Positions 9,627 through 18,957 of a stretch of DNA of 64,000 bases are shown here, in pieces; position 1 is the first letter of the stretch, and every line of letters begins with the position of its first letter. A program made the translations under genes and the position numbers. Source of the DNA: Sulfurisphaera tokodaii str. 7 (lineage in GTDB: Archaea; Thermoproteota; Thermoprotei_A; Sulfolobales; Sulfolobaceae). Under the pieces are notes generated by a model. The model ran no database searches. It was not told the DNA's origin and saw nothing but the letters and a program-made list of their open reading frames with translations. The stretch spans positions 620,001-684,000 of the forward strand of contig NC_003106.2 in the NCBI RefSeq assembly GCF_000011205.1, written 5' to 3'.

Positions 9627-9964
9627 TTTTTTCGCAAATTCTCCATGTAAAAATCTTCAAACAGTTCTTCCTATTTCGAACCCTCTATTCTTCATTAAAA
9701 AGTATTTTCATAATTTCTCTGAAGATTTCTATAAAATATTTATTTCAATTTCAAGATATATAACAAGAGATAAGTATTTTAAACTGTAAGATTTAAAGTT
9801 TAATATTTTTGAAAAAACATCTACTTCTACAATTTTCCACAAAATGTTTATGGTAGTTTACCTACACTTCGTTTTTCCATAGGCAGCCGATTAATAACTT
9901 TTCCCAAAATTCAATCATCAAAATGAAAGTGAAAAGGGTCATAGTGTGAATTAAAGAAGCAAAA
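9627..9964. other. Intergenic region, no feature seen
   Basis: About 340 bases of A/T-rich sequence between the 5' end of one minus-strand gene and the 3' end of the next. A minus-strand TGATGA occurs near 9915, but no CTGA follows at guide distance, so I do not call a C/D RNA. Nothing else stands out. Confidence 0.45.
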
Positions 9965-11089
9965 TCATTTGTTCTTCTGCGGAGTTTTTCTTATTGACAT
10001 CATAAACACAGCTAGAAGTGGTAAAACTCCTATTAAACCGAGAACTACTGTATAAATTTCAGAATATATTAGTCCTAGTTGATAAATTATAGCAAATATA
10101 ACACTTCCCAATGCCCCACCTAAGGCTTTTCCAGTATATAAGATTCCACTATTTATTGTAGAGAATCTAGTTCCAAAAATCTCACCGGCAACGTTAAAAT
10201 ATAAGGTTATCATTGAACCACCAGCAAATCCTATTAAAACTACTGATACTGGTAATTGATTAAGAAGAAGGAAACTGGCACCTATTGTTATGATAACATT
10301 AAGTAGTAATGTAGTCTTTACTATTCCTAATCTGTCTGCAATAAAACCAAATAAAGGTCGTAAACCTCCGCTCAGTAGAGGTAATATTGAAATTAGTGCA
10401 ATTAGTTCTTCTTGTGGTAAATTTTTACCTAACACTGGTAATTCTGACGACATAACGGTTAAGGGTGTAACTGCGCCTACGAATGAGATATATATCAACC
10501 AGAATTTAAGTGATAAGATAACTTGCTTTGGTGCTTGCCCAGCTAAATTTTGGGGATACTCTGAGAAATAAAGGAGTAGTGGTAACAATATGACTTCTGT
10601 CAAACCTATTGTTAAAGTGACTATACGATAATTCCCAGCAAGGGCTATAAAAGGGTTCGCAATAGCTGACCCTAAACCAAAGCCCATTGATACTATACCA
10701 GTGGCAAATCCCATTCTATCCCTAAACCATTTCATTGCCAAATTTGCAGCTATTCCATAAAGTATTCCCTCACCTATGCTCCCCAATGACCATGCTAAAT
10801 AAAAGAAGTAAATATTTGGTGAAAAGTACGTTCCTAGGAATCCAATAGCAGATAGTATTGCTGAAATAAATCCAATTTTTCTAGGTCCGCTTTTATCAGC
10901 AAAATGTCCTCCAATTGGTTGAAACCCAGAGGAAAATATGCTAAATAATGTGAATCCTAAAGCAATTTGAACAAGGCTGACGTTAAATCCTTCTTTAAGC
11001 AGAGGTTCAAGAGCATTCCATGAGTATTGGTACAAGGAGTTAAAGCACATTACAACGAATCCTATAGCTAGGTACTTACCTCTGCCCAT
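9965..11089 (-). CDS. MFS transporter (OFA-like)
   Basis: 374 residues with about 12 hydrophobic helices in two halves. The loop between helices 2 and 3 has GGHFADKSGPRKIG, and the equivalent loop in the second half has FGFIADRLGIVKTT, the duplicated MFS signature. The early SLYQYSWNALEPLL and later GFATGIVSMGFGLGSAIANP resemble oxalate/formate-antiporter-like carriers. It probably moves a small organic acid across the cytoplasmic membrane; the substrate is not predictable. The C-terminus is short and basic. It is diverged from the TIGR00266 gene with a 93-bp shared upstream region. Confidence 0.8.
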   Translation of the reverse strand: MGRGKYLAIGFVVMCFNSLYQYSWNALEPLLKEGFNVSLVQIALGFTLFSIFSSGFQPIGGHFADKSGPRKIGFISAILSAIGFLGTYFSPNIYFFYLAWSLGSIGEGILYGIAANLAMKWFRDRMGFATGIVSMGFGLGSAIANPFIALAGNYRIVTLTIGLTEVILLPLLLYFSEYPQNLAGQAPKQVILSLKFWLIYISFVGAVTPLTVMSSELPVLGKNLPQEELIALISILPLLSGGLRPLFGFIADRLGIVKTTLLLNVIITIGASFLLLNQLPVSVVLIGFAGGSMITLYFNVAGEIFGTRFSTINSGILYTGKALGGALGSVIFAIIYQLGLIYSEIYTVVLGLIGVLPLLAVFMMSIRKTPQKNK

Positions 11090-11153
11090 ACTTAAATAGT
11101 TGAATTTTAGGTAATAAACCTAATTACTAACACTCTACTTGCTCTAGTTTAAA

Positions 11154-11162
11154 TTTATATAA
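11154..11162 (+). promoter_or_regulatory. TATA box of the TIGR00266 gene
   Basis: TTTATATAA is centred 25 nt before the ATG at 11183, the classic leaderless spacing. Confidence 0.55.
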
Positions 11163-11182
11163 TTGAAGTTAAAAAAATAAAT

Positions 11183-11875
11183 ATGCCCCAATATCAAATC
11201 TTTGGAAATGATTTACAATATCTAAAAGTCATCTTAGCTCCAGGTGAAGGAATATATGCTGATGCTGGGCACATGATAGCAAAACAAGCTTCTGTTACGC
11301 TTCAAACAAGACTAAGAGGCGGAATACTCAGTGGATTAAAAAGAGTTTTAACTGGTGGCTCATTTTTTGTTACTGAATTTTACGGTCCCGGAGAGTTATA
11401 TTTATCTGGTATTTTTCCGGGAAAAATTATCCAAATTCCTTTGGAGGGAAGAGGAATTTTAGCTGAAGCACACACTTTCCTTGCAGCTGAAAATAGTGTA
11501 AACTATGATACACAATTGGCAAAGCTTACGGCTGGATGGTTAGGTGGCGAGGGACTTTTCTTAGCTAAATTTAGAGGATTTGGGAATGTATTTCTACATT
11601 CTTATGGAGATGTTATAGTGAGAGATCTAGCTCCTGGAGAAATTTTACAAGTTGAGGCATCTCATCTAATGGCATTTCAAGAAGGAATGAACTATGATGT
11701 TCAGTTAGTGGGAGGATTAAGATCAATATTCTTTGCCCATGAAGGCTTATTCTTTGTGACTATTCAAGGCCCGGGTAGAGTATGGTTACATACACTAACA
11801 GCAGAACAATTGGCTTCAGCACTAATACCATTTTTGCCTCAAGGACAGCAAGGGGGAATTAATTTACCATTTTAA
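11183..11875 (+). CDS. TIGR00266/AIM24-family protein
   Basis: 230 residues made of repeated beta-strand units. LAPGEGIYADAGHMIAK, GGSFFVTEFYGPGELYLSG, GEGLFLAKFRGFGNVFLHSYGD and GLFFVTIQGPGRVWLHTL are the repeated Gly-rich strands of the TIGR00266 (AIM24) beta-prism family. Bacterial and archaeal members are soluble and oligomeric; the biochemical role is not known. The final residues are Gln- and Gly-rich. It precedes proC on the same strand with a 32-base gap, so the two may share a transcript. Confidence 0.85.
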   Translation: MPQYQIFGNDLQYLKVILAPGEGIYADAGHMIAKQASVTLQTRLRGGILSGLKRVLTGGSFFVTEFYGPGELYLSGIFPGKIIQIPLEGRGILAEAHTFLAAENSVNYDTQLAKLTAGWLGGEGLFLAKFRGFGNVFLHSYGDVIVRDLAPGEILQVEASHLMAFQEGMNYDVQLVGGLRSIFFAHEGLFFVTIQGPGRVWLHTLTAEQLASALIPFLPQGQQGGINLPF

Positions 11876-11907
11876 AAGTTTTTAATTCTTCTATGTTTTG
11901 ATAGCTT

Positions 11908-12687
11908 ATGAGAGTAAGTATAATAGGAGTAGGTAAGATAGGTTATGCTATTTTAAAAGGACTAAAAAGCCTTAATGTTGAAATCATAGGTACTGGAAGA
12001 AGTGAAGAGACCTTAGATAAAATTAAAAAAGAAGGCGTAGAGGCTACTAGAGACAATGAGTATGCTATAAAAAAGAGTGATATAATTATATTGGCTGTAA
12101 AACCTCAACATTTCCATTCCATCTTAGACAAGGTGAGTAAAACTGCATGGGAGGGTAAAAAAGTTGTTTCAGTTATGGCTGGTATAAGGATTTCTACGTT
12201 AACTAGGCTGACGAATGCTAAAGTATATAGGGCAATGCCTAACATAAATGCGGTCATTGGTAAGGCTACAACAGCATTAGCTGAAGAAAGAGATGAGGAA
12301 GTTGAAAGAATTTTTAGGACTATTGGAAACGTTTACTGGATTCCAGAGGAATTGTTTGATGCATGGACAGCAATAATTGGTAGTGGTCCAGCGTTTGTTG
12401 CAGAGATAATAGATGCTTTCGCACTAGGTGCTGTAGCATGTGGAATGTCAAGAGAACTTGCCTATCAGGCAATATTAGATATGGTAGAAGGTACCGTATA
12501 TACTTTAAGAAAGGATAAAACTCATCCGGTTCTATTGAGAGATCAGGTAACTACTCCTGCCGGTACCACTATTAGGGGGTTAATGGTTATGGAAAGTGAG
12601 GGAATAAAATCAGCTATTATTAAGACTATTGAGGCTGCATATCAAAGGTCAATGGCAATAGGTAAGGAGATCGATAAAATGTATTAA
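11908..12687 (+). CDS. proC: Pyrroline-5-carboxylate reductase
   Basis: 259 residues, close to the usual 265-275. The N-terminus is a Rossmann fold (VSIIGVGKIGYAILKGL). VKPQHF and AMPNINAVIG follow as in ProC, and the dimerisation domain ends with the family signature DQVTTPAGTTIRGLMVMES. It catalyses the last step of proline synthesis, reducing pyrroline-5-carboxylate with NAD(P)H in the cytoplasm. No other proline genes lie nearby. Confidence 0.95.
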   Translation: MRVSIIGVGKIGYAILKGLKSLNVEIIGTGRSEETLDKIKKEGVEATRDNEYAIKKSDIIILAVKPQHFHSILDKVSKTAWEGKKVVSVMAGIRISTLTRLTNAKVYRAMPNINAVIGKATTALAEERDEEVERIFRTIGNVYWIPEELFDAWTAIIGSGPAFVAEIIDAFALGAVACGMSRELAYQAILDMVEGTVYTLRKDKTHPVLLRDQVTTPAGTTIRGLMVMESEGIKSAIIKTIEAAYQRSMAIGKEIDKMY

Positions 12688-12718
12688 GCTTATTAGTAAT
12701 GAAATCGAGTATTACCTT

Positions 12719-13057
12719 ATGATAGTAATATCATCACTTTTAGATAAAAGAATGAGTGATCATAATCTTAATGCTAAAGATGTTATTGATGAGATTCTGC
12801 CAAAGTTACTCAGCTCTGTCCATATGTTTAGAAGTAAAGGTGTTATTTATGCTGCTACGTTCACTAACAAGTACATATGGACTATGAAGATAAATACTCA
12901 AATGTTCTCTGTCGAAATTTGTAAATACAAGTATAAGTACTGGGAGCTTCCAGATCTTAATATTAAAAAAGTTGAATGTTATAGATTAATGGGAGAATTA
13001 CTTGATTATGTTAGACAGAAATTAAACTCAGTAATCGTTCCTAGCAATATCTCTTAA
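12719..13057 (+). CDS. Hypothetical protein
   Basis: 112 residues with no recognised motif. The chain reads as helix (DVIDEILPKLLSSVHMF), then two beta strands (GVIYAATFTNKYIWTMKI, MFSVEICKYKYKYWEL), then a C-terminal helix (YRLMGELLDYVRQKL), consistent with one small compact domain. It starts 31 bases after proC and may be the last gene of that operon. Its final 30 bases overlap the end of nadM on the other strand. Confidence 0.5.
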   Translation: MIVISSLLDKRMSDHNLNAKDVIDEILPKLLSSVHMFRSKGVIYAATFTNKYIWTMKINTQMFSVEICKYKYKYWELPDLNIKKVECYRLMGELLDYVRQKLNSVIVPSNIS

Positions 13058-13546
13058 TCTTTCGTCCCCCTTAATCTCTTTTATAAAACTGTAAACACTT
13101 TTAGGAACTAGTTCGCTCCAACTTTCATTATTTTCCAACATTAGCTTTCTTATTTTAGTAGCATTATACATTTCCCTGTTAAACATTGGAGGTAGATCTA
13201 CTATATATCCAGCTTCTCTAGCATCAGATATAACTAGAGGATTTCCGCTTACTACTACATCAAATTTGGGTGAATATAGTTCTAAATTTCTAATCCATAA
13301 TCCACTAGTAAATGAATCCATTATTGGAAAGAATATAACTCTAGTGAAATCTACGTTAAATTCTTTGAGTCCTTTTTTAATCATAAGGATCCTTTCTCCT
13401 GCTGTAAAAGGGTTATATATAGTATGACTATCTTTCCCGCTTCCTACAACTATAATTAGTTCGTCATATTTGCTGAGTAACCACTCTATTACAGCTAAAT
13501 GACCTAAGTGGAATGGCTGAAATCGTCCCGGAAATACAGCTCTCAT
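13028..13546 (-). CDS. nadM: Nicotinamide-nucleotide adenylyltransferase (NMNAT)
   Basis: 172 residues from the ATG at 13546. This start is supported by a 4-base ATGA overlap with the upstream stop codon; a GTG four codons earlier is possible but would overlap further. [19 protein letters not shown] contains the nucleotidyltransferase (H/T)xGH site, and the [12 protein letters not shown] and [10 protein letters not shown] segments match archaeal NMNATs. It joins NMN and ATP to make NAD+. It is the last gene of a minus-strand operon of flavin- and NAD-linked genes, which fits a redox-cofactor theme. Confidence 0.93.
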   Translation of the reverse strand: MRAVFPGRFQPFHLGHLAVIEWLLSKYDELIIVVGSGKDSHTIYNPFTAGERILMIKKGLKEFNVDFTRVIFFPIMDSFTSGLWIRNLELYSPKFDVVVSGNPLVISDAREAGYIVDLPPMFNREMYNATKIRKLMLENNESWSELVPKSVYSFIKEIKGDERLRDIARNDY

Positions 13547-14865
13547 TTCTTTTCCCACAATTTATATGCTAATTCAACATACTTATTAGGGTTCATAATA
13601 TCATAAGGATCTATTAGGTCTTTTATCCCCTTCATTATTTTAAGTACTTCTTCACCATTATGACTAACAATTTGCTCTGCAAGTAGTTTAGCCTTTTGGT
13701 AACCAATCCCATGTTCACCAGATATTGAACCACCAAGTTCTATAGCTATTTTTGCTACTTCTTCAAAGATTTGTTCAGCTAAAGAAGTATCACTAAGCAT
13801 AATGTTAGGGTGAAGATTTCCATCTCCTATGTGAGCTATTACAGGCATTCTGACGTTATATTTTCTTTCGATCTCTTTTAATCTCTTTATAGCATCAATT
13901 AATTTAGATACTGGAACAACTATATCTTCAACAAACATATACTTGCTCTCGGCCCTTAGTGCTATAGCTGATTGAGCCCTAATAGAGTAGATTTTTTCAG
14001 CCTCTTCTCCTTCAGCAATAATATACTCTCTTTCTTTTAATATATCTTTCAATTCATCAAGATAATCCTCTTCAACAGATATGATAAAGGCACCCCCTTC
14101 ACTTTCTTTCAATCCCGCATTTAAATTCTTATTTAAAGCTCTTATAACATCTATGTCGATATATTCAGAAATTTCTGGTAAAATTCTCCTCTTCCTTAGC
14201 TCAATTATAGTCTCTGCTGTATCTTCAAGACTTTTCATATAAGCTAAAACTGTATATATTTTCTTTCTTGGCAAGGGCGTTATCCTTAGCCATATTTCCG
14301 TTATAATTCCTAAGGTTCCTTCACTTCCCACAAATAGATGTACTAAATCATATCCTCCTCTATTCTTTCTTAACGGTTCACCAAGCTTAATGACTTTTCC
14401 GTTTGGTAAAACAACTTTTAATGCTAAAACCCAATCCCTAAAAGTTCCGTATTTTACACCTCTCATCCCGCCTGATGAGTTTGCTGTTGCTCCTCCTACA
14501 GTACATAGGAAAAAGCTAGCTGGATCTGGGGGAAAGAAAAAGCCTTTCTTATTCAATTCCTTATTTAGATATTCTAGGTTAACTCCAGGTTGTACATGAG
14601 CATACCAGTCTATCTCATTTATTTCTATTATCTTATTCATGTATTTGCTCATATCAAGAAGAATACATCCATCACACATTAAATGCCCAGATAGACTTGT
14701 CCCTGCACCCCAGGTTACAATGGGTGTTCTAGTCTCTCTAGCATAATTGACTATTTTGACAATTTCCTCTTCATTTTTAGGATAAACAACTATTTTAGGC
14801 TTAATCTTAAATCCTACGAAATCTTCTCTTTCTTCTCCTTGACTGTATTCAATTCCTTCAAGCAC
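13543..14865 (-). CDS. FAD-linked oxidase, GlcD/D-lactate dehydrogenase type
   Basis: 440 residues. The N-terminal FAD-binding PCMH domain has [16 protein letters not shown] and [20 protein letters not shown], and the C-terminal FAD-oxidase domain has [18 protein letters not shown] and [14 protein letters not shown], with the conserved His residues. Enzymes of this type oxidise 2-hydroxy acids such as glycolate or D-lactate. I saw no Fe-S partner. The start is a GTG two bases after the stop of the PaREP1-like gene, and the stop overlaps nadM, so translation is probably coupled. Confidence 0.9.
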   Translation of the reverse strand: MLEGIEYSQGEEREDFVGFKIKPKIVVYPKNEEEIVKIVNYARETRTPIVTWGAGTSLSGHLMCDGCILLDMSKYMNKIIEINEIDWYAHVQPGVNLEYLNKELNKKGFFFPPDPASFFLCTVGGATANSSGGMRGVKYGTFRDWVLALKVVLPNGKVIKLGEPLRKNRGGYDLVHLFVGSEGTLGIITEIWLRITPLPRKKIYTVLAYMKSLEDTAETIIELRKRRILPEISEYIDIDVIRALNKNLNAGLKESEGGAFIISVEEDYLDELKDILKEREYIIAEGEEAEKIYSIRAQSAIALRAESKYMFVEDIVVPVSKLIDAIKRLKEIERKYNVRMPVIAHIGDGNLHPNIMLSDTSLAEQIFEEVAKIAIELGGSISGEHGIGYQKAKLLAEQIVSHNGEEVLKIMKGIKDLIDPYDIMNPNKYVELAYKLWEKK

Positions 14866-14867
14866 AA

Positions 14868-15332
14868 TTAATCATTATAATACTTTGTAATAATTTTTTT
14901 GATGTTATCGATGCTCTCTTTTATTTCCTCTTCGCTTGGTTGCTTGTCTAACAACGAGTATACTGACAATAAATGAGAACTTAAACCTAGTTTTTCTGCA
15001 ACTTTTTCTATGCCTTTTGGCGTCCATTTACCTGTGCTTTCATTTTTGACTGCTTCATCAATTTTTTTAGATAAAGCTAGTGAGCGTATTATAAATTCCA
15101 CGGACTTACAAAGTTTATCAACGGCTTCACTTAAATTTCCTTTTTTAAGAAATTCGCATGCTCTCTCTAAAGTTATTTGACTTAATTCAGAATAAATTTT
15201 CGGTTTCAAATCGTTATCAATATTAAATGAGTTTAGAACAACTTCTGCTATATCAGCCTCATCAACGTTCATTCGCATTAACTCTTTAACGAGTGTTGGC
15301 GGTAATCTCACAGAATAGTAAAAATTAGTCAT
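14868..15332 (-). CDS. PaREP1-like helical protein
   Basis: 154 residues, almost wholly helical. The segment [34 protein letters not shown] (about residues 52-85, written here in short) has the helix-turn-helix hairpin of PaREP1/HEPN-like proteins, and [16 protein letters not shown] follows. It resembles the protein at 7135-7644. Position between a flavin oxidoreductase and a flavin oxidase, with gaps of 13 and 2 bases, shows operon membership. Its role there is unknown; an adaptor or regulator is a guess. Confidence 0.6.
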   Translation of the reverse strand: MTNFYYSVRLPPTLVKELMRMNVDEADIAEVVLNSFNIDNDLKPKIYSELSQITLERACEFLKKGNLSEAVDKLCKSVEFIIRSLALSKKIDEAVKNESTGKWTPKGIEKVAEKLGLSSHLLSVYSLLDKQPSEEEIKESIDNIKKIITKYYND

Positions 15333-15345
15333 AATAAAAAAGCGT

Positions 15346-16473
15346 TTATACTGTTAAAGACGCATGGTAAGGGACATTAAAGGCCGAATTTACAAGAAGT
15401 TTACTATATATTTTTTTAATTAAAATATAATTTCTGTTAAAATCTAATAATACTTTGATTCCTTCTTTCCCCTTATCAAATCTCAGTATACCACTATCAT
15501 CACCAGCCTCCATGATGCATAGAACGCCTTGAGAGTAATACTCTCTACCTAGATGAAGAAAATGAGTTACAGCATTCTCAGCTGAAATCATAGCGCTCCT
15601 AGCAGTTTTAGCTGGAATCATGCCCTTAGCTAAGTCTCCTAGAGCATAAATCCTATCGCTATGTAAAAAGTAAGGTAATTTTACTGGAACAAAACCAGAA
15701 TCGTCAGTTAAACCGGCTTTTATTACTACTTCTGGAGCTGAAAGAGTTGGAAGTACCGATATAACGTCAGTCTCAATCTCCTGATCATTACCTAAAATGA
15801 CCTTGTTCTTCTTTATTTCCTTTACATATGTACCTTTTATTACTTTTATACCTCTTCTCTGAAAATATCCGTTTGCTTTCTCAGCAATCTTATCATTTTG
15901 TAAAATCCCAAATACTCCCTTAGGACTTTGAGTAACTAAATAAACTTCTCCTTTTATTCCTCTCTTTCTTAAAATATACTCAGAAATTAGGGCAACTTGA
16001 TAAGAGGGTCCTTCAATTGGACTATTTCTAGCATTACCAACTAAAATTCTTACACCGTCTTCGGCACTTTCCAAAGCTTTTTTTAATCCTAAAAAGCCCT
16101 CAAGGGTGTGATGCATAAACGCAAATTCATGTCCTGGTATTTTCTCAAAGTTTTCCTCATAAGCACCACCCAATGCAATAAATAAATAATCGTAATCGAA
16201 AGTACCCTTAGTGGTTTTAACTTCTCTAGTTTGTGGTAAAATTTCAGTCACTTCTCCCTCAACGAAATCTATGTTTTTTACTCTTAATGCTTCTTCAGCA
16301 TTAAATTCAGTATCCTCAATTTTAACCTCGTTAGTAAGTAATAAGGGAAAAATAGTATTTTCTCTGACTGTTTTACTTCTTGAGATAACTGTGATTTCGG
16401 CGTTTGAAAACTCCCTAATCCTATGTGCAACTGTTAATCCCGCATAACCCGCACCTAAAATTAGAATTTTCAT
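15346..16473 (-). CDS. FAD-dependent pyridine nucleotide-disulfide oxidoreductase-like protein (SQR/NDH-2 type)
   Basis: 375 residues. The N-terminal dinucleotide fold is ILILGAGYAGLTVAHRI; a second ATG-type region (FDYDYLFIALGGAY) and YALGDLAKG (FAD-binding GD motif near residue 280) complete the family frame. This resembles sulfide:quinone reductases, flavocytochrome c and type II NADH dehydrogenases. The only Cys is in GVLCIMEAG near the C-terminus, so the Cys pair used by sulfide:quinone reductases is missing and sulfide is an unlikely substrate. A quinone or NADH dehydrogenase role is more probable. It heads the operon that ends with nadM. Confidence 0.8.
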   Translation of the reverse strand: MKILILGAGYAGLTVAHRIREFSNAEITVISRSKTVRENTIFPLLLTNEVKIEDTEFNAEEALRVKNIDFVEGEVTEILPQTREVKTTKGTFDYDYLFIALGGAYEENFEKIPGHEFAFMHHTLEGFLGLKKALESAEDGVRILVGNARNSPIEGPSYQVALISEYILRKRGIKGEVYLVTQSPKGVFGILQNDKIAEKANGYFQRRGIKVIKGTYVKEIKKNKVILGNDQEIETDVISVLPTLSAPEVVIKAGLTDDSGFVPVKLPYFLHSDRIYALGDLAKGMIPAKTARSAMISAENAVTHFLHLGREYYSQGVLCIMEAGDDSGILRFDKGKEGIKVLLDFNRNYILIKKIYSKLLVNSAFNVPYHASLTV

Positions 16474-16624
16474 ACTTTAATGACTATTTATGAAATTAAT
16501 AAGCTAAACGGTATGTGTAGATTAACAAATAGTTTTCACTCCTCCAACTCTTAAAAGAGATTATTTTTCATTCCATTATCTTTTATTACATAAAGTTTAA
16601 ATTAGTTCGGGAGGATACTAATTT

Positions 16625-17479
16625 ATGAATAAACTCGCAACGGTAATTATAGCAGTATTATTAGTAGGAATAATTGCTGGAGTTCTTATTTTTACAGTAG
16701 GAAAAGCTAATGTAGTAAAGGCAAACAATTCAAATACTATTAACTACCAAACTTTGGGAACAATAAAAATATATAATGTGTCAGCATTAACACCATTTCT
16801 TTCAAATTATGTGAACTCCTCTTATGTTAAGCTCGCTTCAGACGTAGTTGAGTACGGCATACTTAATTTCATCAAAATCAACACTAGTAAAGGTGTAATA
16901 GGCTATTTCAAGGCTGGTCCTTTATCATCATTAGCTTTCTATCAAATAAATTCTACATTAACCTCACACGGTTTTAAGTATGCCGAATATAAGACACTAC
17001 TTTATGATTATAACTTAACAACCGCTGTAGGATTTGATGGAAATTACTTTTATTTAGTCCATCAAAATTCCTCAAATGAGAATTTGACATTAACCTTACT
17101 TTATTACCTTTACACTAGCAATAAGACTTTCTCTCCATCATCTACAAACATAATAGCAAGTGGTACGTTTAGTAAAGGTAACTTTACTGCATATTCAAAG
17201 AATTCCTCAATAATAATTCAAGGATATTTTAGTGCAAGCTACAACAATTTAACAAAGATACTTAGATTCTTCAACTTCACCACGACAAACTTTACAATAG
17301 AAGGTAAAGTTGTCTTTAAGAACTCTACTGTTACAGTGTACTCGATTACTACGTTTTATAACAATAAATCAACTTATATTATGATAGGTGTTAAGGAGAT
17401 AAATTCGAACCTTGTGTATTCTGTAGGAATTATATCATCTCAAGAAATAAGTGAAAATGAGGTTTTGAGCTTACTATAA
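16625..17479 (+). CDS. Membrane-anchored extracytoplasmic protein
   Basis: 284 residues. Residues 5-26 form one hydrophobic helix (LATVIIAVLLVGIIAGVLIF) after a short basic start, an anchor or uncleaved signal. The remainder is rich in Asn, Ser, Thr and Tyr with many N-x-S/T sites, typical of S-layer-side proteins. No catalytic motif is visible. GGGAGGAT lies about 9 bases before the ATG and could act as a Shine-Dalgarno site, unusual among the leaderless genes here. It is followed by the permease gene after 33 bases and probably works with it. Confidence 0.6.
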   Translation: MNKLATVIIAVLLVGIIAGVLIFTVGKANVVKANNSNTINYQTLGTIKIYNVSALTPFLSNYVNSSYVKLASDVVEYGILNFIKINTSKGVIGYFKAGPLSSLAFYQINSTLTSHGFKYAEYKTLLYDYNLTTAVGFDGNYFYLVHQNSSNENLTLTLLYYLYTSNKTFSPSSTNIIASGTFSKGNFTAYSKNSSIIIQGYFSASYNNLTKILRFFNFTTTNFTIEGKVVFKNSTVTVYSITTFYNNKSTYIMIGVKEINSNLVYSVGIISSQEISENEVLSLL

Positions 17480-17512
17480 TAAATATTTTAGTCTCTTTTT
17501 TGATATTTAATT

Positions 17513-18841
17513 GTGAATTTCAAAGTCATAAAGTATTTTCTTCTTTCTAGGTTTACAAAGCCTTTCATCTTAGGCACTTTAATATTTCTATTCTTTATTA
17601 TTATTACATATTCAGCATTAGCTAATAGTATTTTTGAGCCCAGAATTTTTAATGGTTTAAAAATAAATTTTGCTGAATTTGTGACCTTCTTTGTTATCTT
17701 TAGCGGTTTCTCTTCTACAGTACAAAAAGCTGATTATGATTTTCTTTTTACATCCCCTCTAAAGAAGGGTGAAATATCGCTACTATATATGATAGCTTCA
17801 ATACTCCTAGGTGGAGGATATTTTATTGTTCTAGGGATTATGTTTTTGTTTATTTACTCCATGCCACTAAGTATTTTTACTCTTTTGTCTTTTTCTATCT
17901 TCGGTATTGCTGTTAGTAGTTTATCTCTAGTTAAAGAGAAGATTTATCTTATCGTATTTACAGCAGTTTGGGTTTGGTTCCCATTTTTCGGAATACAATT
18001 TTCTCCTACATCAATATTATTCGGAAAACCATATTTAGGAATTATCTCTTCTCTAGTATATTCTATTCCAGTTATATATAGATCACTGTCAGATCCCCAA
18101 ATTCAAGTTTCAAGCCAAAAGGGGGAAATAGCAAAGAGTGTTATAAAATATAGCAATAGTAAAAACTTTCTTATAAAGCATTTCATTTTAACCTATGAAT
18201 TTGCTTGGGGTTACGGGAATTCATTATCTGGTAGAAAACTTTTCTATTATGTTCTATATTTTCCAAAAGTAATTGCTACATCTGTTTTACTCGCCATAAT
18301 ATATTATAGCATCTTTAAACTAGTTGATTTCACCTTTTATGATATTGTAGCACCATCTGTCGTAATTTTAGCATTTTTAATGAGCATGGGAATTTATGCA
18401 ATATCCCAAGAAAGACCCTGGATTATTTTTGTCTCATTAGATAGGGGATCGTATTTATCTATGAGAATTTTATTTAAGTCTCTTCAAAATTCTCTAATTG
18501 CACTCCCCTTTGCTTTATCAGATATAGTATTAGGGTATCCTTCTTTAGGAATTACATTGTTTTTCGGATCATTAATGGGCTACTCTCTCACTTCTTACCT
18601 CTCTAGTAAGTTAAACCCTATACAATTCAGAGGTGAGGTATATAATTATAGAGCGGGAAGCGGTATGTTACTGATTATATTTTCTGAATATATGGTAATG
18701 GGAGTTTCAGTTATCTCTGCTTTATCCTTAATATCCTCACTTGTTTTTGCTTTTATCTCTATTACTATCACTATCTTAGTTGTCAGAAAGAAGAACTGGG
18801 AAACTATTTCCTATGAGCTAATTGAAAAGGGTTTTGTATGA
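17513..18841 (+). CDS. ABC-2-like membrane permease
   Basis: 442 residues with about 10-12 hydrophobic helices. KADYDFLFTSPLKKGEISLLYM is the cytoplasmic loop typical of ABC-2-type export permeases, where a (S/T)PL(x)R/KxE segment meets the ATPase. I see no ATPase gene in the neighbourhood, so the partner must be elsewhere or the protein works alone. The start is GTG. The upstream gene encodes an anchored extracytoplasmic protein, a plausible partner. A short perfect hairpin follows the stop codon. Confidence 0.6.
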   Translation: MNFKVIKYFLLSRFTKPFILGTLIFLFFIIITYSALANSIFEPRIFNGLKINFAEFVTFFVIFSGFSSTVQKADYDFLFTSPLKKGEISLLYMIASILLGGGYFIVLGIMFLFIYSMPLSIFTLLSFSIFGIAVSSLSLVKEKIYLIVFTAVWVWFPFFGIQFSPTSILFGKPYLGIISSLVYSIPVIYRSLSDPQIQVSSQKGEIAKSVIKYSNSKNFLIKHFILTYEFAWGYGNSLSGRKLFYYVLYFPKVIATSVLLAIIYYSIFKLVDFTFYDIVAPSVVILAFLMSMGIYAISQERPWIIFVSLDRGSYLSMRILFKSLQNSLIALPFALSDIVLGYPSLGITLFFGSLMGYSLTSYLSSKLNPIQFRGEVYNYRAGSGMLLIIFSEYMVMGVSVISALSLISSLVFAFISITITILVVRKKNWETISYELIEKGFV

Positions 18842-18847
18842 CTATAT

Positions 18848-18871
18848 AAACTATATAGTGTTATATAGTTT
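18848..18871 (+). terminator. Hairpin terminator or operator
   Basis: AAACTATATA and TATATAGTTT are perfect 10-bp inverted arms around GTGT, starting 6 bases after the permease stop codon and followed by T-rich sequence. It could end that transcript. It also lies about 87 bases before the next start, so an operator role cannot be excluded. Confidence 0.45.
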
Positions 18872-18957
18872 TTATAGTTTATTTAGGGATATCTATTTAT
18901 CCGTTAAAGAAACTTTAGACATAAGATATAAAAGAAAAAGGAATAATACTATATCTT

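Noticed and set aside
9323-9646. A 107-codon minus-strand frame overlapping the exported-protein gene
   Set aside because: It is a shadow of the A/C-rich segment, with no start signal and amino acid use unlike a real protein.
9640-9700. Minus-strand GGTTCGAAAT, like the T-loop of a tRNA
   Set aside because: No matching acceptor, anticodon or D arms, and the sequence around is A/T-rich, unlike tRNA genes of a hyperthermophile.
15346-16473. Calling this protein a true sulfide:quinone reductase
   Set aside because: It has only one Cys, near the C-terminus; the redox Cys pair is not present.
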